Source: Anaerolineae bacterium
GTDB taxonomy: Bacteria > Chloroflexota > Anaerolineae > Aggregatilineales > Aggregatilineaceae
DNA length: 64,000 nt
Assembly (NCBI GenBank): GCA_016930015.1
Contig: JAFGHR010000059.1
Coordinates: 38,226 to 102,225, forward strand
Direction of reading: 5' to 3'
In this document: piece after piece, positions 25,330 through 35,891 of the stretch
Numbering within the stretch: position 1 is the stretch's first letter
Layout of the letters: each line of letters begins with the position of its first letter
The notes under the pieces: model-generated
Seen by the model: the letters and a program-made list of their open reading frames with translations, nothing else
Database searches by the model: none
What the model was told of the DNA's origin: nothing
Translations under genes and position numbers: made by a program

Positions 25330-28300
25330 TTGGAGGCCAAAGACTTTAGCGCATTGCGTATCAGTTTGGCATCTCCCGAACAGATTCGCTCATGGTCGTA
25401 TGGTGAAGTAACCAAACCTGAGACGATTAACTATCGTCGGCTTCGTCCAGAGAAGGACGGGTTGTTCTGTGAAGCCATTTTTGGGCCGACAAAGGACTAC
25501 CAGTGTTACTGCGGGAAGTACAAGAATGTTCGCTATAAGGGGATAGTCTGCGACAAGTGTGGTGTTGAAGTCACACGGTCCTCTGTGCGCCGCGAACGCC
25601 TGGGGCATATTGAACTGGCAGCGCCGGTTGCACATGTATGGTATACGCGGCGTGTCCCCAGCTACCTGGGTATTTTGCTGGATATCAGCCGCCGAAATCT
25701 AGACCGGGTGCTGTATTTTGCCCAATATGTCATCACACATGTCGATGAAGAAGCTCGCCAAAAAGCGCTGAAACGTATTGATGAAAATGTACAGCGCCAG
25801 ATGGAGGAGATTCGGGCCGAACTTGAAAACCAGCAGGCCACGATCCGCTCGGATCGTGAGGAAGACCTGGTCGGCTTACAAGACGAAATCGAAGTGATCA
25901 ACCAGAAGTTTAACGCCGAGCAGGATAAACTGTCCGAGCAGGTGATTTCTGAAGCGCAACTGCTTCAAGAACGGGTTGATTCGCAGATGAACACTGTGCT
26001 GCAATCGGACCTGTATTTTGAGGCGGACGGCGTGGTGATCGCCCAGGCAGGTGATCTTGTCGAGTATGAAATGCTCGAAGCTATTCAGGAAGCGGCGAAA
26101 GCCCGTTTGAACGAACTTCAGATGGAAATTGAAACGCGCCGCCTGTCAGAACGCGATTTGTTGGATGCGCGCGTGGACGAACGGACAAACCTGGCGGCGG
26201 ACGAGATTCAAGGTATCCAGACTGAGCTGGATGTCCGGGTGCGGGTATTGCACGAGGCTGCACAAGAAGCGCGTGACGAGCTGCAATCGTTGGAAGTGCA
26301 CCAGTTTTTGGGCGAACCACGTTATCGTGAACTGCGACAGCGTTATGGGCAGGTCTTTAAGGCCGACATGGGGGCTGAAGCGTTCCTGGAAATCCTGAAG
26401 CACATGGACCTCGAACGACTGGCGGTTGAGTTGTGGAACGAAGTGCGCGAAACACGCAGCAAGCAGCGCCGCAAAAAGGCAACCAAGCGGCTGCGCGTTG
26501 TCGAAAGCCTGATCCAGAGTTCGAACCGTCCGGAGTGGATGATCCTGACCGTGCTGCCCGTGATTCCGCCCGACCTGCGGCCCATGGTCCAGTTGGACGG
26601 CGGGCGGTTTGCTACGTCGGACCTGAATGACCTGTACCGGCGCGTGATCAATCGTAACAACCGCCTCAAGCGGCTGTTGGAGCTTGGCGCACCGGACGTG
26701 ATCGTCCGTAACGAAAAACGTATGCTTCAGGAAGCGGTTGACAGCTTGATCGATAACAGCCAGCGGGGAAAGGCGCTCAGCCGCCGGGGACGCCGCGAGC
26801 TGAAATCGTTGAGCGATATGCTCAAAGGCAAAAAAGGCCGTTTCCGCCGCAACCTGCTGGGCAAACGTGTAGACTATTCCGGGCGCAGTGTGATCGTGAT
26901 CGGCCCCAAGCTCAAGCTGCACCAGTGCGGCCTGCCGAAGATCATGGCGCTGGAACTGTACCGACCCTTTGTGATCAGCCGGTTGGTGCATTACAACTAC
27001 GCCAGCAATGTGAAGGGCGCCAAGCGTATTATCGAGCGTGAGCGGCCCGAAGTCTGGGAAGTGCTGGAAGAAGTGATCCAGGAACGCCCGGTTTTGCTCA
27101 ACCGTGCACCGACACTGCACCGCCTGGGTATTCAGGCGTTTGAACCCCAGTTGGTTGAGGGCAAAGCGATCCAGATTCACCCGCTGGTGTGTTCGGCTTT
27201 TAACGCCGACTTTGACGGCGACCAGATGGCCGTGCACGTCCCGCTGAGTGAAAAAGCTGTGCACGAAGCACGCGATCTGATGTTGAGCACCCGCAACCTG
27301 CTCAAGCCTGCTGACGGCTCGCCCGTCGTGGCGCCATCCAAAGACATGGTGCTGGGCAACTATTACCTGACGATGGACCCCACCGCCGAGATCGTGTGCC
27401 TGACCGAACGGGCCGAAGAATTCCGGCATTGGGAGCCGCTGCAACAAGGCGGTTTCCGGATCGCCGTGATCGATAACACGGCGGGGCACCGGCAGATTGA
27501 CCGGCATGAACTGGATTATCACAACGACGTCACCATACTGACGGACCAGGTGACCGAAGACGGGACCCGCTGCAAAGCCTTTGACCAGTTGGTCGATGGC
27601 CTGATGGATGGTACGTTCGACGCGGCGGTTTACAACGGGTACGAGATGAATCAATATCTCAAAAAGAACCCGGATACGCCGCTGGTGCTGGCGACCCTGA
27701 GTACGCGGCGTGTCGTCGTTGACATGGACGAAGTTGAGTACCTGTATGGCCTGGGGCTTGTTGACCTGCATACGCCCATTTTGCTGGGCAATTATTATGA
27801 CAACCGGCCACCGCAGCCTGAGCCAGAGATCACAACGGCAGGACGTGCTATTTTTAACCGCATCCTGCCGGATGAAATGCGCTTTGTGCAGGAAACGGTA
27901 TCAAAGAAGAGCCTGCAAAAGCTCGTGGCACGCATTTACCAGCGTTTCGGCCCGGACATGACCACAGATGTCGTTGATGCGATCAAGAATCTCGGCTTCC
28001 ACTACGCGACCGTTTCCGGCACGACGATTGCTGTTTCGGATTTGACCGTTCCGGAAGAACGCGAAGGTATCTTGGCCGAAGCCTCAACAACGGTCGAAAC
28101 CGCGCAGCGTGACTTCCGCCGCGGCTTGCTCACCGAAGAAGAACGCTACCAGATCACGATCGATAGCTGGAACAAAGCGAAATCTGACCTGAAGAACGTG
28201 ATCAGCGATACGCTCGATCCGTTTGGCCCGATTGCCGTGATGGCCTTGTCAGGCTCGACAAAAGGTGGTTTCGGCCCGATTACCCAGTTGGCCGGTATGC

Positions 28301-30114
28301 GCGGCCTGATGGCTGATCCGTCAGGCCGAATCATCGACCTGCCGATCCAAAGCCATTTCCGGATGGGCCTGACGGCGCTCGAATACTTCATCTCGACGCA
28401 TGGCGCGCGTAAAGGTCTGGCTGATACGGCGCTGCGTACGGCTGACGCCGGGTATATGACCCGCCGTTTGGTTGACGTTGCGCAGGACATGATTATCAAC
28501 CGCACTGACTGCGGCTCCACCAGCGGTGTCGTTTTGCTTAATCCGGCGCATCCCAACAACCAGGATGCACGCGGTATTACCATTCCTGAGGCTGACGTGG
28601 CCGGGCAGACGCTGCTTGAGCGCTGCATGGGCCGTATTGCCGCGCGAGATGCGTACAATCCTGAAACCGGTGAGTTGATTGTGCGTCGCAACGAGATGAT
28701 CGACGAGGATGTGGCTGAGGCGCTTGAAGAGGCTGTTGTCGAATTGGTGGTGGTTCGCAGCCCGATGACATGTGCGCTGGTGCATGGCATTTGCGCACGG
28801 TGTTATGGGCGCGACCTGGGCCGTGGCGAGTTGGTTGCCATTGGGACGGCAGTGGGTATCGTGGCCGCCCAATCGATCGGTGAGCCGGGTACACAGCTTA
28901 CGCTGCGAACGTTCCATACGGGCGGTGTGGCACAGGGTGCCGGGGATATCACCAGCGGTCTGCCGCGTGTGGAGGAGCTGTTCGAGGCGCGCAAGAAGCC
29001 GAAAGGTGAGGCCGTTGTGGTGGACATCAGCGGTACGCTGCGGCTGATGCGTAAGGAAGGCGTCCGGATTGCACGCGTGATCAACAGCGAAGTCCGGAAC
29101 GAGCACCATGAAATATCGTTTGGTTACACGCTGGTGGTTGAAGACGGCGACCGGGTCAAACAGGGACAGGTGCTCGCCGAATCGGACGGTAAGGGACCCG
29201 ATATCGTGGCCGGATTGGCCGGTGACGTATACATCGAAGGTCACCAACTCTACATCCGGGCCGAAATCGAAGACATACGGGATTACGATATCCCGCAGAA
29301 CGCCCGGCTGCTGGAGGACATCGAAGATGGCGTACAGGTGTCGGCTGGCCAGCAGTTGACCGAAGGGTCTAAAAATCCACACCGTATTCTGCGCATTTTA
29401 GGGCGGGATGCAGCGCAGCACTACTTGCTGAGCGAAGTGCAGAAAGTGTACCGCAACCAGGGTGTGAACATTTCCGACAAGCACTTTGAGGTTGTTGTTC
29501 GCAAGATGCTGAGCAAGGTCCAGATCACACGCAGCGGTGACAGCGATATGCTGCCGGGTGAACTGGTTGACAAGCTGATCTTCCTCAATATGAACGAAAA
29601 ACTGCTTGCCGAAGGGCGTGAGCCAGCGGCAGCCGTGCCGGTGCTGCTGGGTGTTACCAAAGCGGCACTCACGACGGATAGTTTCCTTTCCGCGTCCAGT
29701 TTCCAACATACGATCAAAGTGCTGGCGGGTGCGGCCATTGAAGGTAAGGTCGATCAGCTCTACGGCTTGAAGGAAAACGTGATTATCGGCAAGTTGATCC
29801 CGGCTGGCACGGGCTTTGGAACCTATCGCGATCGGGATACAGCGATTGCGAACGAGCAGATCGAAGCGCAGACGTTGGTCAAAGATCTCATTGATGACGA
29901 CGACGAGGATGACGAGGACGAGGACGACGAGGAGCTCCTGGCCGAGGAAATCGATCTGGACGACATCGAAATCAATGATATTGATTTGTCACTTGATGAC
30001 GTGGATGACGTGGATGACGAGGATGAGGACGACGAGGATGACGAGGACGAGGACGAAATTGGGTCCTTGGAGGTAGTCGCCGAAGAAGAAGACATGGACG
30101 ATTTCGACGACTAA
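25330..30114 (+). CDS. rpoC: DNA-directed RNA polymerase subunit beta'
   Basis: The 1594-residue protein starts at TTG 25330 with a perfect GAGGAGG Shine-Dalgarno (25317-25323). Zinc site 1 is CYCGKY...CDKCGVE (~60-78). The catalytic Mg loop [16 protein letters not shown] lies near 625. Zinc site 2 uses Cys in TDCGST (~1060) and in [13 protein letters not shown] (~1150). The trigger-loop region is also complete. Residues ~140-330 hold a long coiled-coil insert between conserved regions A and B, larger than in E. coli. The last ~75 residues are an almost pure Asp/Glu tail. rpoB is not next to it; the gene upstream encodes a CHAT protein. A promoter, leader and terminator make it a one-gene unit. 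Confidence 0.98.
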   Translation: MEAKDFSALRISLASPEQIRSWSYGEVTKPETINYRRLRPEKDGLFCEAIFGPTKDYQCYCGKYKNVRYKGIVCDKCGVEVTRSSVRRERLGHIELAAPVAHVWYTRRVPSYLGILLDISRRNLDRVLYFAQYVITHVDEEARQKALKRIDENVQRQMEEIRAELENQQATIRSDREEDLVGLQDEIEVINQKFNAEQDKLSEQVISEAQLLQERVDSQMNTVLQSDLYFEADGVVIAQAGDLVEYEMLEAIQEAAKARLNELQMEIETRRLSERDLLDARVDERTNLAADEIQGIQTELDVRVRVLHEAAQEARDELQSLEVHQFLGEPRYRELRQRYGQVFKADMGAEAFLEILKHMDLERLAVELWNEVRETRSKQRRKKATKRLRVVESLIQSSNRPEWMILTVLPVIPPDLRPMVQLDGGRFATSDLNDLYRRVINRNNRLKRLLELGAPDVIVRNEKRMLQEAVDSLIDNSQRGKALSRRGRRELKSLSDMLKGKKGRFRRNLLGKRVDYSGRSVIVIGPKLKLHQCGLPKIMALELYRPFVISRLVHYNYASNVKGAKRIIERERPEVWEVLEEVIQERPVLLNRAPTLHRLGIQAFEPQLVEGKAIQIHPLVCSAFNADFDGDQMAVHVPLSEKAVHEARDLMLSTRNLLKPADGSPVVAPSKDMVLGNYYLTMDPTAEIVCLTERAEEFRHWEPLQQGGFRIAVIDNTAGHRQIDRHELDYHNDVTILTDQVTEDGTRCKAFDQLVDGLMDGTFDAAVYNGYEMNQYLKKNPDTPLVLATLSTRRVVVDMDEVEYLYGLGLVDLHTPILLGNYYDNRPPQPEPEITTAGRAIFNRILPDEMRFVQETVSKKSLQKLVARIYQRFGPDMTTDVVDAIKNLGFHYATVSGTTIAVSDLTVPEEREGILAEASTTVETAQRDFRRGLLTEEERYQITIDSWNKAKSDLKNVISDTLDPFGPIAVMALSGSTKGGFGPITQLAGMRGLMADPSGRIIDLPIQSHFRMGLTALEYFISTHGARKGLADTALRTADAGYMTRRLVDVAQDMIINRTDCGSTSGVVLLNPAHPNNQDARGITIPEADVAGQTLLERCMGRIAARDAYNPETGELIVRRNEMIDEDVAEALEEAVVELVVVRSPMTCALVHGICARCYGRDLGRGELVAIGTAVGIVAAQSIGEPGTQLTLRTFHTGGVAQGAGDITSGLPRVEELFEARKKPKGEAVVVDISGTLRLMRKEGVRIARVINSEVRNEHHEISFGYTLVVEDGDRVKQGQVLAESDGKGPDIVAGLAGDVYIEGHQLYIRAEIEDIRDYDIPQNARLLEDIEDGVQVSAGQQLTEGSKNPHRILRILGRDAAQHYLLSEVQKVYRNQGVNISDKHFEVVVRKMLSKVQITRSGDSDMLPGELVDKLIFLNMNEKLLAEGREPAAAVPVLLGVTKAALTTDSFLSASSFQHTIKVLAGAAIEGKVDQLYGLKENVIIGKLIPAGTGFGTYRDRDTAIANEQIEAQTLVKDLIDDDDEDDEDEDDEELLAEEIDLDDIEINDIDLSLDDVDDVDDEDEDDEDDEDEDEIGSLEVVAEEEDMDDFDD

Positions 30115-30150
30115 GCACGTGACCTCAGACAGCTAACTCGACCATAAAAC

Positions 30151-30188
30151 GAGCGGATGTTTCAAAATGGGAACATCCGCTCTTGTTT
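30151..30188 (+). terminator. Rho-independent terminator of rpoC
   Basis: An 11-base perfect stem (GAGCGGATGTT 30151-30161 with AACATCCGCTC 30172-30182) is followed by TTGTTTT. The mirrored A run upstream lets it serve the convergent gene too. Confidence 0.88.
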
Positions 30189-30209
30189 TAGTTGTGGTGT
30201 GATCGCAGG

Positions 30210-31505
30210 TCAGCTTTGTGCGGCTGTATCACCGTTAGGAGCACCGTTGCCGTTGCCACCATTACGGCGTGTGGGGTTGTCTCGCTTCACACTGGCGCCT
30301 GTGGTTGGCTCGAGAACGGTCTGGCGCAGGATACTGTGGAATGGCGTGCTCCGGCGCTTGACCATGATCACGGTTGTCTTGGCGCGGCGTGCGATCTGTT
30401 CCGGCACGGTGCCAACCAGTATATTCTCGAACAGGGGTTCCTCGCTGGCGCCTATGATTACCAGATCGTGGTCTTTTGATTCCTGGAGGATGCGATCAAC
30501 AAGGTTGTCGCTTTCAGCCGTTTTGACTTCCAGGTTCGGATAATCCGTGCTTTTGACCAGGTCACGCAGCGTTTTCTGCATACGAACGCGCGCGCTTTCA
30601 CGTGTTTTTAGCGGTATCACGGAGAACAACACGATGACCGGCGGATTTTCTTTTTCTTGGCGGGCCATCGTAACCGCCAGTTCGACTGAGCGGCGGTTGT
30701 TGGGACCTCCGGCTGTTGGCACCAAAATTCTGCGCAGCGGGCGCTCTCCGCGTTGAAGCACCACGGCGATATCGGTTGGTGGATTATCCACGATCGGATC
30801 GATCACACTGCCGAATACACGCCCGGCGCTGCTGGTCGTGCCAGGCCAGCCCAGCACGAGTATATCACTGGCATTTTCGATGGCGGTTTTGCGCACCGAT
30901 TCGGCGACGTCGCGACCCAGGCGGATCATGGTGTGAACCGGTACATCGTACATCCGACACACCTCGATCACCGTTTCCAGGTGTTCGCGTCCACCCTTCA
31001 GGAAGTAGCGCCCATCGGCCAGGGATAACTGCGGTGGCACCTGCGCGACATACAACGCCAGGACCTCGCCCTGGTTTTGGGCCGCGATTTGGGCTCCGAT
31101 CCGGCTAAGTGTTTGTGCCTGTTCGTGCGTGTCCACCGGGATCAATACCGAATAGTCACGCGAGACAAGCACTTCTTCGTGCAGGATTTCGGTCGGTTTT
31201 TCGAGCTGTTCGACACGGGAGAAGTAGGTAAAGTACACAAGCGCGCCAATGACCAGCCATACCGCGGCAACATACCATGCCAGCGGGCTAAATGTGAACA
31301 GGTAAATAGCCAGTCCCAGGTTTGTCAGCAGGCCGATGATGGGGATCAGCGGGAAAGATGGAATCACAAACCCGCGATCCAGGTTGGGCATTTTCTGGCG
31401 CAGTGTCATAACGGCGATATTCACTTGTAGGAACAACAGCAGGAACATGATGTCCGCGGCTGCTGCAACGTCCTCAATGGGCAGTGACCAGGCCATCACC
31501 ATCAT
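30210..31505 (-). CDS. C-terminal half of APC permease with two universal stress (USP) domains
   Basis: The 431-residue protein begins inside what is span 9 of an APC transporter (MMVMAWSLP). It has spans 10-12 (DIMFLLLFLQVNIAVMTLR, then two more) and then two cytoplasmic USP domains. USP1 runs ~105-240 (YSVLIPVDTHEQAQ... DILVLGWPGT) and USP2 ~245-390 (RRILVPTAGGPNNRRSVELAV... HDLVIIGASEEPLFENILVGTVPEQIARRA). USP2 keeps the G-x2-G-x9-G(S/T)-like nucleotide loop. The C-terminal tail is rich in Gly and Asn. The upstream gene encodes the first eight spans; the two overlap in ATGA. The pair is a split form of one APC-USP protein. Confidence 0.85.
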   Translation of the reverse strand: MMVMAWSLPIEDVAAAADIMFLLLFLQVNIAVMTLRQKMPNLDRGFVIPSFPLIPIIGLLTNLGLAIYLFTFSPLAWYVAAVWLVIGALVYFTYFSRVEQLEKPTEILHEEVLVSRDYSVLIPVDTHEQAQTLSRIGAQIAAQNQGEVLALYVAQVPPQLSLADGRYFLKGGREHLETVIEVCRMYDVPVHTMIRLGRDVAESVRKTAIENASDILVLGWPGTTSSAGRVFGSVIDPIVDNPPTDIAVVLQRGERPLRRILVPTAGGPNNRRSVELAVTMARQEKENPPVIVLFSVIPLKTRESARVRMQKTLRDLVKSTDYPNLEVKTAESDNLVDRILQESKDHDLVIIGASEEPLFENILVGTVPEQIARRAKTTVIMVKRRSTPFHSILRQTVLEPTTGASVKRDNPTRRNGGNGNGAPNGDTAAQS

Positions 31506-32584
31506 AAACCGCCGGACATAATCACGGCCAGGTACGGGGTGTGACGTTCTGGGTGAATGCGTGAGAAGATTTCCGGCAGGTTGTGATCACGCCCCATGGC
31601 GAACGACACGCGCGACGATGAATAGGTGGTCGCGTTGAGTGCTGACATAGTTGAGGCCAGACCGCTGATTAACAGCAGGATTTTACCGGCAGGCATGAAT
31701 TGACCGGCGGCTTCGACAACGGCTGTTTCTTTCTGTTCGCCAAGATAGATGTGTGGCAGGATGCCATCCGGCGGTTTGATGGCACCGATGGAGACAAACG
31801 CCACGGCTATGTAGATGATGACGACAGTGATAATGGCTACAAAAATAGCGCGTGGAATGTTGCGGCGGGGGTCAACGACTTCTTCACCGGACTGGGCGAT
31901 AATCTCGTAGCCCTCAAACGCGATGAATGTCAGGCCCATGGCGATTACGACGCCGCTGATGCCGTTGGGTAAGAAATCGTCGGTGAACCGGTCGGGCCAA
32001 CTGTCAACCTTGAGCAGGGCGATGATGCCGAAAACGACAAACAACGCCAGGATGATGACTTTGGTGATGGTGATCACGTTGCCGATTGTGCCTGTTTCTG
32101 AGGCGCCCCGATAGTTGATGTATGTGAACAGCGCAATGATGCTGGTGGTTAAGCCGAGCACCCACAGGTGTTCGCTGATCCCCAGTGTTGGGGCTCCCGC
32201 CATACCCCACAGCTCGTATGCAAAGTGTCCGAATCCCAGTCCGTAAAGACTACCGGCTACCGCGTGAGCAAACCAACTCATCCAGCCAGACAGGAACCCA
32301 TTTGTTCCACCCAGACCTTCTTTTACCCAGAGATAACCACCACCTGCTTCGGGAAACGCTGAACCGAGTTCGGCGTATGCCATCGCCGTAAAGGTGGTGA
32401 CTATGCCATTAAGGAGGAAGGCAAAGATCAAAGCAGGTCCCGCTTCTCGTGCGGCGACACCTGTCAAGACAAAAATACCGGCACCGATCATTGCACCGAC
32501 GCCGATCATGGTGATATCGAAGAAACCGAGATCGCGACTCAGCGTGATGTGTTCGTGTTCGTAAGTGTGGACGTTGTGAGCCAT
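31502..32584 (-). CDS. N-terminal part of APC-family amino acid permease
   Basis: The 360-residue protein has the APC core start: LGFFDITMIGVGAMIGAGIFVLTG in span 1 and AMAYAELGSAFPEAGGGYLWVKEGLG in span 3. Spans continue to the start of span 9, where the frame ends in LAVIMSGGL and a TGA. Intact relatives run on into ...SLPIEDVA without a break, and that sequence follows directly in the -1 frame. This is therefore either a frameshift (mutation, sequencing error or programmed) or a true split gene with coupled restart at the overlapping ATG. Transport of amino acids is the family role; the substrate is unknown. Confidence 0.85.
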   Translation of the reverse strand: MAHNVHTYEHEHITLSRDLGFFDITMIGVGAMIGAGIFVLTGVAAREAGPALIFAFLLNGIVTTFTAMAYAELGSAFPEAGGGYLWVKEGLGGTNGFLSGWMSWFAHAVAGSLYGLGFGHFAYELWGMAGAPTLGISEHLWVLGLTTSIIALFTYINYRGASETGTIGNVITITKVIILALFVVFGIIALLKVDSWPDRFTDDFLPNGISGVVIAMGLTFIAFEGYEIIAQSGEEVVDPRRNIPRAIFVAIITVVIIYIAVAFVSIGAIKPPDGILPHIYLGEQKETAVVEAAGQFMPAGKILLLISGLASTMSALNATTYSSSRVSFAMGRDHNLPEIFSRIHPERHTPYLAVIMSGGL

Positions 32585-33162
32585 TTTTCTTATCCCCTGG
32601 TGCGATCACAATTTAGCGCCGCTAAACAAGCGACGCCTGAGCTACGCACATGAACATGTCAGCGAGAAATATACCATATTTTGGACCGATTAACATAGGG
32701 TTTTGTCAAATTCATTAAAGATTGCGGTGGTTGCAGCACAGTATGAAACGCTGGAGAGTCTGGTTATTTGCAGGTTTGCCCAAAATTTATCGGGGTGATG
32801 CAGCATTTTGCACACCGGGGTTCGTGTGGTTTGTCCATCTGTTTTTTCGCCATGTTGGTCAACATGACAGCTATTTTGTCATACCAAAGCGGCGCGCGGC
32901 AACATCTACGATGGTGTTCAACAGGCGTTCGTAGCGCCACCCGGCGGCGTTGGCTGGCAGGCACAGGTCGCTCAAGCCCTTAATTGCTTAGCCTATCGAT
33001 CATCATACCCCTTGATCATTGCGGGAAGTGTGTGCATTTTCACGGTAAGAATATAAAATTTTTGTGAAGAACCGCTCACTAATTTACGTGTGCCTGTTGC
33101 GCACCGTGATCATTTGGCGTAAAAACAGCGAAAGTGGGTAGCGTAGAATGAGCAATTTGTTG
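32585..33162. other. Intergenic region with no supported gene
   Basis: About 580 bases lie between the divergent APC gene and the gyrA promoter. A minus-strand frame of ~36 codons (about 32880-32990, reading NAAGWRYERLLNTIVDVAARR and ending GMTK) looks protein-like at its end and could be a decayed gene remnant; its start is blocked by a stop. An AT-rich motif at 33053-33068 recurs at 36169-36184. I see no tRNA or other RNA fold. Confidence 0.3.
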
Positions 33163-33168
33163 TATAAT
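33163..33168 (+). promoter_or_regulatory. -10 element of gyrA promoter
   Basis: TATAAT at 33163-33168 is perfect; no convincing -35 is seen at the usual distance. Transcription would begin near 33175, about 95 bases before gyrA. Confidence 0.55.
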
Positions 33169-33177
33169 ACGCGCTCG

Positions 33178-33189
33178 GAACATATGTTC
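33178..33189. promoter_or_regulatory. LexA-type (SOS) box candidate at gyrA
   Basis: GAACATATGTTC is a perfect palindrome of the GAACNNNNGTTC type used by LexA in Gram-positive bacteria and proposed for related phyla. It begins about 10 bases after the -10 box, at the predicted transcription start, where a bound repressor would block initiation. recA in this window carries a near-match in its promoter. Confidence 0.55.
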
Positions 33190-33269
33190 GCATCGTTGAC
33201 AGAATACAGTGGACTGGCATACACTACAACACGGTTCCAAATGCAAGCAGCATAAAGGCGGGTAACACA

Positions 33270-35756
33270 ATGGAAGTCGGTATAGTTCGGCAGCGAGATA
33301 TCAATCAAGAACTCCAAGAATCGTATCTGGATTATGCGATGAGTGTGATCGTCTCGCGCGCATTGCCGGATGCGCGGGATGGTCTGAAACCGGTGCATCG
33401 CCGCATTCTATACGCCATGTACGATATGGGACTGCGTCCTGGATCGGCGTACAAAAAGAGTGCGCGTATTGTGGGCGAGGTTTTGGGGAAATACCATCCG
33501 CATGGTGATGCCGCGGTCTACGAGTCGATGGCGCGTATGGCGCAGGATTTTTCCATGCGTTACGAACTGGTAGACGGGCAGGGGAACTTCGGCAGCATCG
33601 ATGGCGATTCACCCGCTGCCATGCGTTATACCGAAGCCCGTATGGCGGCGATGGGCAGTGACCTGCTGCGCGATATCGACCGCGACACGGTTGATTTTGG
33701 CGAAAACTTCGATGGTACCCTGTATGAGCCGCTGGTACTGCCGGCCACGTTCCCGAATTTGCTGGTTAACGGCGCATCAGGGATCGCGGTTGGTATGTCC
33801 ACCAGCATTCCGCCGCACAACCTGGGTGAAGTGTGTGATGCGCTCGTGTTTATGCTTGATAACTGGGAGAATCTGGACGATATCGGTGTGCCGGAGTTGA
33901 TGCAGTTCGTCAAGGGGCCCGATTTCCCGACCGGCGGCGTGGTGTATACGATTCACAATGGCTCGGACGAAGACCAACTGCGAGCGGCCTATGCTACCGG
34001 GCGCGGCAAAATCCGGGTGCGAGCCAAAGCGCACATTGAGGAACTCGGTCGTGGTCGCAGCCGGATCATTATCAGCGAGATACCGTACCAGACCAACAAA
34101 ACCAGCCTTATTGAGCGGATCGCTGTGCTGTCACGGGATGGCAAAATCGAAGGTATCGCCAACCTGGCCGATGAGAGCGATCGTAACGGGCTGCGTATCG
34201 TCATTGACGTAACACGCACGGCCAAAGCGGTTGACGTTCTGGCTGACCTGTTTAAATATACACCGCTGGAAAGCACGTTTAGCATTATCAACCTGGCCCT
34301 GGTTGACGGTGAGCCGCGTTTTCTCAGTCTGAAACAGGCGCTCAAGGTGTTTTTGGAGCACCGGCAAGTCGTGGTGCGGCGGCGCAGTGAATTTGACCTG
34401 AGACGGGCGCGGGAACGCGCCCATATTCTCGAAGGTCTGCTTACCGCGCTGGATCACATGGACGTGGTAATTGATACCATTCGCCGCTCGCGCACGGTGG
34501 ACACAGCGCACAAAAACCTGCGCAAGCAGTTTAAGCTGTCGGATGCACAGGCCAACGCCATTTTACAAATGCAGCTTCGCAGGCTGGCCGCATTGGAACA
34601 CCGGATACTCGAAGACGAGTACAAAGAGAAAATAAAGCTGATCCAGTTGTTGGAAGCGCTGCTCAGCAGCGGCAAGATGATCCGCATGGAAGTCGCGCGC
34701 GAACTGACCGCTATTCGCGAGGAGTATGCCGATCCCCGGCGCACAGTGGTGATCAGCAGTGAGGCCGGTGATATTCAGGCCGGTGATTTCCTGGGACCGA
34801 ATGAAGATACCTGGGTCACACTGACGGCCAGCGGCGTATTGAGCCGCACCTATGAAGGCAGCGCACCACGCGTCACAACGGATATCAAAGACGCGCCGCG
34901 TGTGATGTTGGCCAGCAATACCACGCATACGCTGTATTTGTTCACCGGGAACGGGTTTGCAGCCACGGCCCCGGTTAAGCTGTTTCAGCAGTCTGATGAT
35001 CCGGAACAGGGGCAGTCATTTACCGTGTTGTTCCCGCTTGGTGCTAATGAAGACATCACGTGTGCACTTTCGCTGCCGCCAACTTTCGGAACCGGGTATG
35101 TGGTGGCGATCACCGAGTTGGGCGAGGTTAAACGGCTGCGTCTCGACGACCTGCCGGGTATGTCGGCCAACGCGTTTAAGTTTATGGATATCGAAGACGA
35201 TGATCGCCTGCTGTGGACCGGATATGTAAACGACGACAGCCAGGTGATCGTGGTGACCTTCCAGGGGCAGGCGATCCGGTTCAAAGTGACGGATGTACGC
35301 CCTACCGGCCTTGGGGCAGGGGGGATGCGAGCCGTCAAACTGCAGGGGCAGCGTGATCGCGTGATCGGCGCTGGTATAAGCGATGACAGCGCTAATGTGT
35401 GGGTGTGTACGAACGATGGTATTGCCAAGAGCACGCCGGTTGCCGATTACCCGACGCAAGGGCGCGGGGGGCAGGGCGTGATCACGATCAACCTGCCCAA
35501 GGACTCTGCGGGATTGATGGCGGCAGCGGTAGGCCATGATGACGATCACATTGTGCTGGTGACCGACCGTGGTAAGTCAAAGTACATGCGTATCAGCCTG
35601 GCTCAAAAGACGAGACGCAACGCCAAAGGCGATTTTGTGATTTCGATGCGCGCCGATGAATCGGTTGCTTACGTTGTCAGGCTGGAGGAGCGCATTAAAA
35701 TGCCAGATGAACCGGTCGAAGATGAATTGATCGAGGATGTTGATCTGGAAACATAG
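33270..35756 (+). CDS. gyrA: DNA gyrase subunit A
   Basis: This 828-residue type II topoisomerase subunit cuts and rejoins DNA and introduces negative supercoils with GyrB. The start [25 protein letters not shown] is canonical, and the catalytic Tyr is Tyr120 (AAMRYTEAR). In the quinolone region [11 protein letters not shown], the E. coli Ser83 and Asp87 positions are Ala81 and Glu85. The C-terminal beta-pinwheel holds a GyrA-box-like TQGRGGQGV instead of QRRGGKG. This weakens the choice between GyrA and ParC, but the single-copy style and length favour GyrA. The tail is acidic. gyrB is not nearby. Confidence 0.92.
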   Translation: MEVGIVRQRDINQELQESYLDYAMSVIVSRALPDARDGLKPVHRRILYAMYDMGLRPGSAYKKSARIVGEVLGKYHPHGDAAVYESMARMAQDFSMRYELVDGQGNFGSIDGDSPAAMRYTEARMAAMGSDLLRDIDRDTVDFGENFDGTLYEPLVLPATFPNLLVNGASGIAVGMSTSIPPHNLGEVCDALVFMLDNWENLDDIGVPELMQFVKGPDFPTGGVVYTIHNGSDEDQLRAAYATGRGKIRVRAKAHIEELGRGRSRIIISEIPYQTNKTSLIERIAVLSRDGKIEGIANLADESDRNGLRIVIDVTRTAKAVDVLADLFKYTPLESTFSIINLALVDGEPRFLSLKQALKVFLEHRQVVVRRRSEFDLRRARERAHILEGLLTALDHMDVVIDTIRRSRTVDTAHKNLRKQFKLSDAQANAILQMQLRRLAALEHRILEDEYKEKIKLIQLLEALLSSGKMIRMEVARELTAIREEYADPRRTVVISSEAGDIQAGDFLGPNEDTWVTLTASGVLSRTYEGSAPRVTTDIKDAPRVMLASNTTHTLYLFTGNGFAATAPVKLFQQSDDPEQGQSFTVLFPLGANEDITCALSLPPTFGTGYVVAITELGEVKRLRLDDLPGMSANAFKFMDIEDDDRLLWTGYVNDDSQVIVVTFQGQAIRFKVTDVRPTGLGAGGMRAVKLQGQRDRVIGAGISDDSANVWVCTNDGIAKSTPVADYPTQGRGGQGVITINLPKDSAGLMAAAVGHDDDHIVLVTDRGKSKYMRISLAQKTRRNAKGDFVISMRADESVAYVVRLEERIKMPDEPVEDELIEDVDLET

Positions 35757-35787
35757 GGTTTCCAGCGGATAGGGATACGGCGAGATG

Positions 35788-35823
35788 GGCGGGTCGGTAT
35801 GATGCCTCGAAATCGTACCCGCC
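35788..35823 (+). terminator. Possible terminator hairpin after gyrA
   Basis: GGCGGGT (35788-35794) pairs with ACCCGCC (35817-35823) over a long loop; only two T follow, so it is a weak intrinsic terminator. Confidence 0.4.
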
Positions 35824-35891
35824 TTGGTGGTGTGGTTCGCTGTGGATGAGTTGAACGCCAGGCGGCACAGTATGCCACGTGACGACACATT

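Noticed and set aside
31498..31512. A programmed -1 slippery site at the APC gene break
   Set aside because: The sequence GGCGGTTTATGA does not fit X-XXY-YYZ, and no strong downstream structure was evident; kept only as one of several explanations.
32764..32964. A 66-codon minus-strand frame near the APC gene
   Set aside because: No Shine-Dalgarno, cysteine pattern not like a known family, Arg-rich shadow of another frame.
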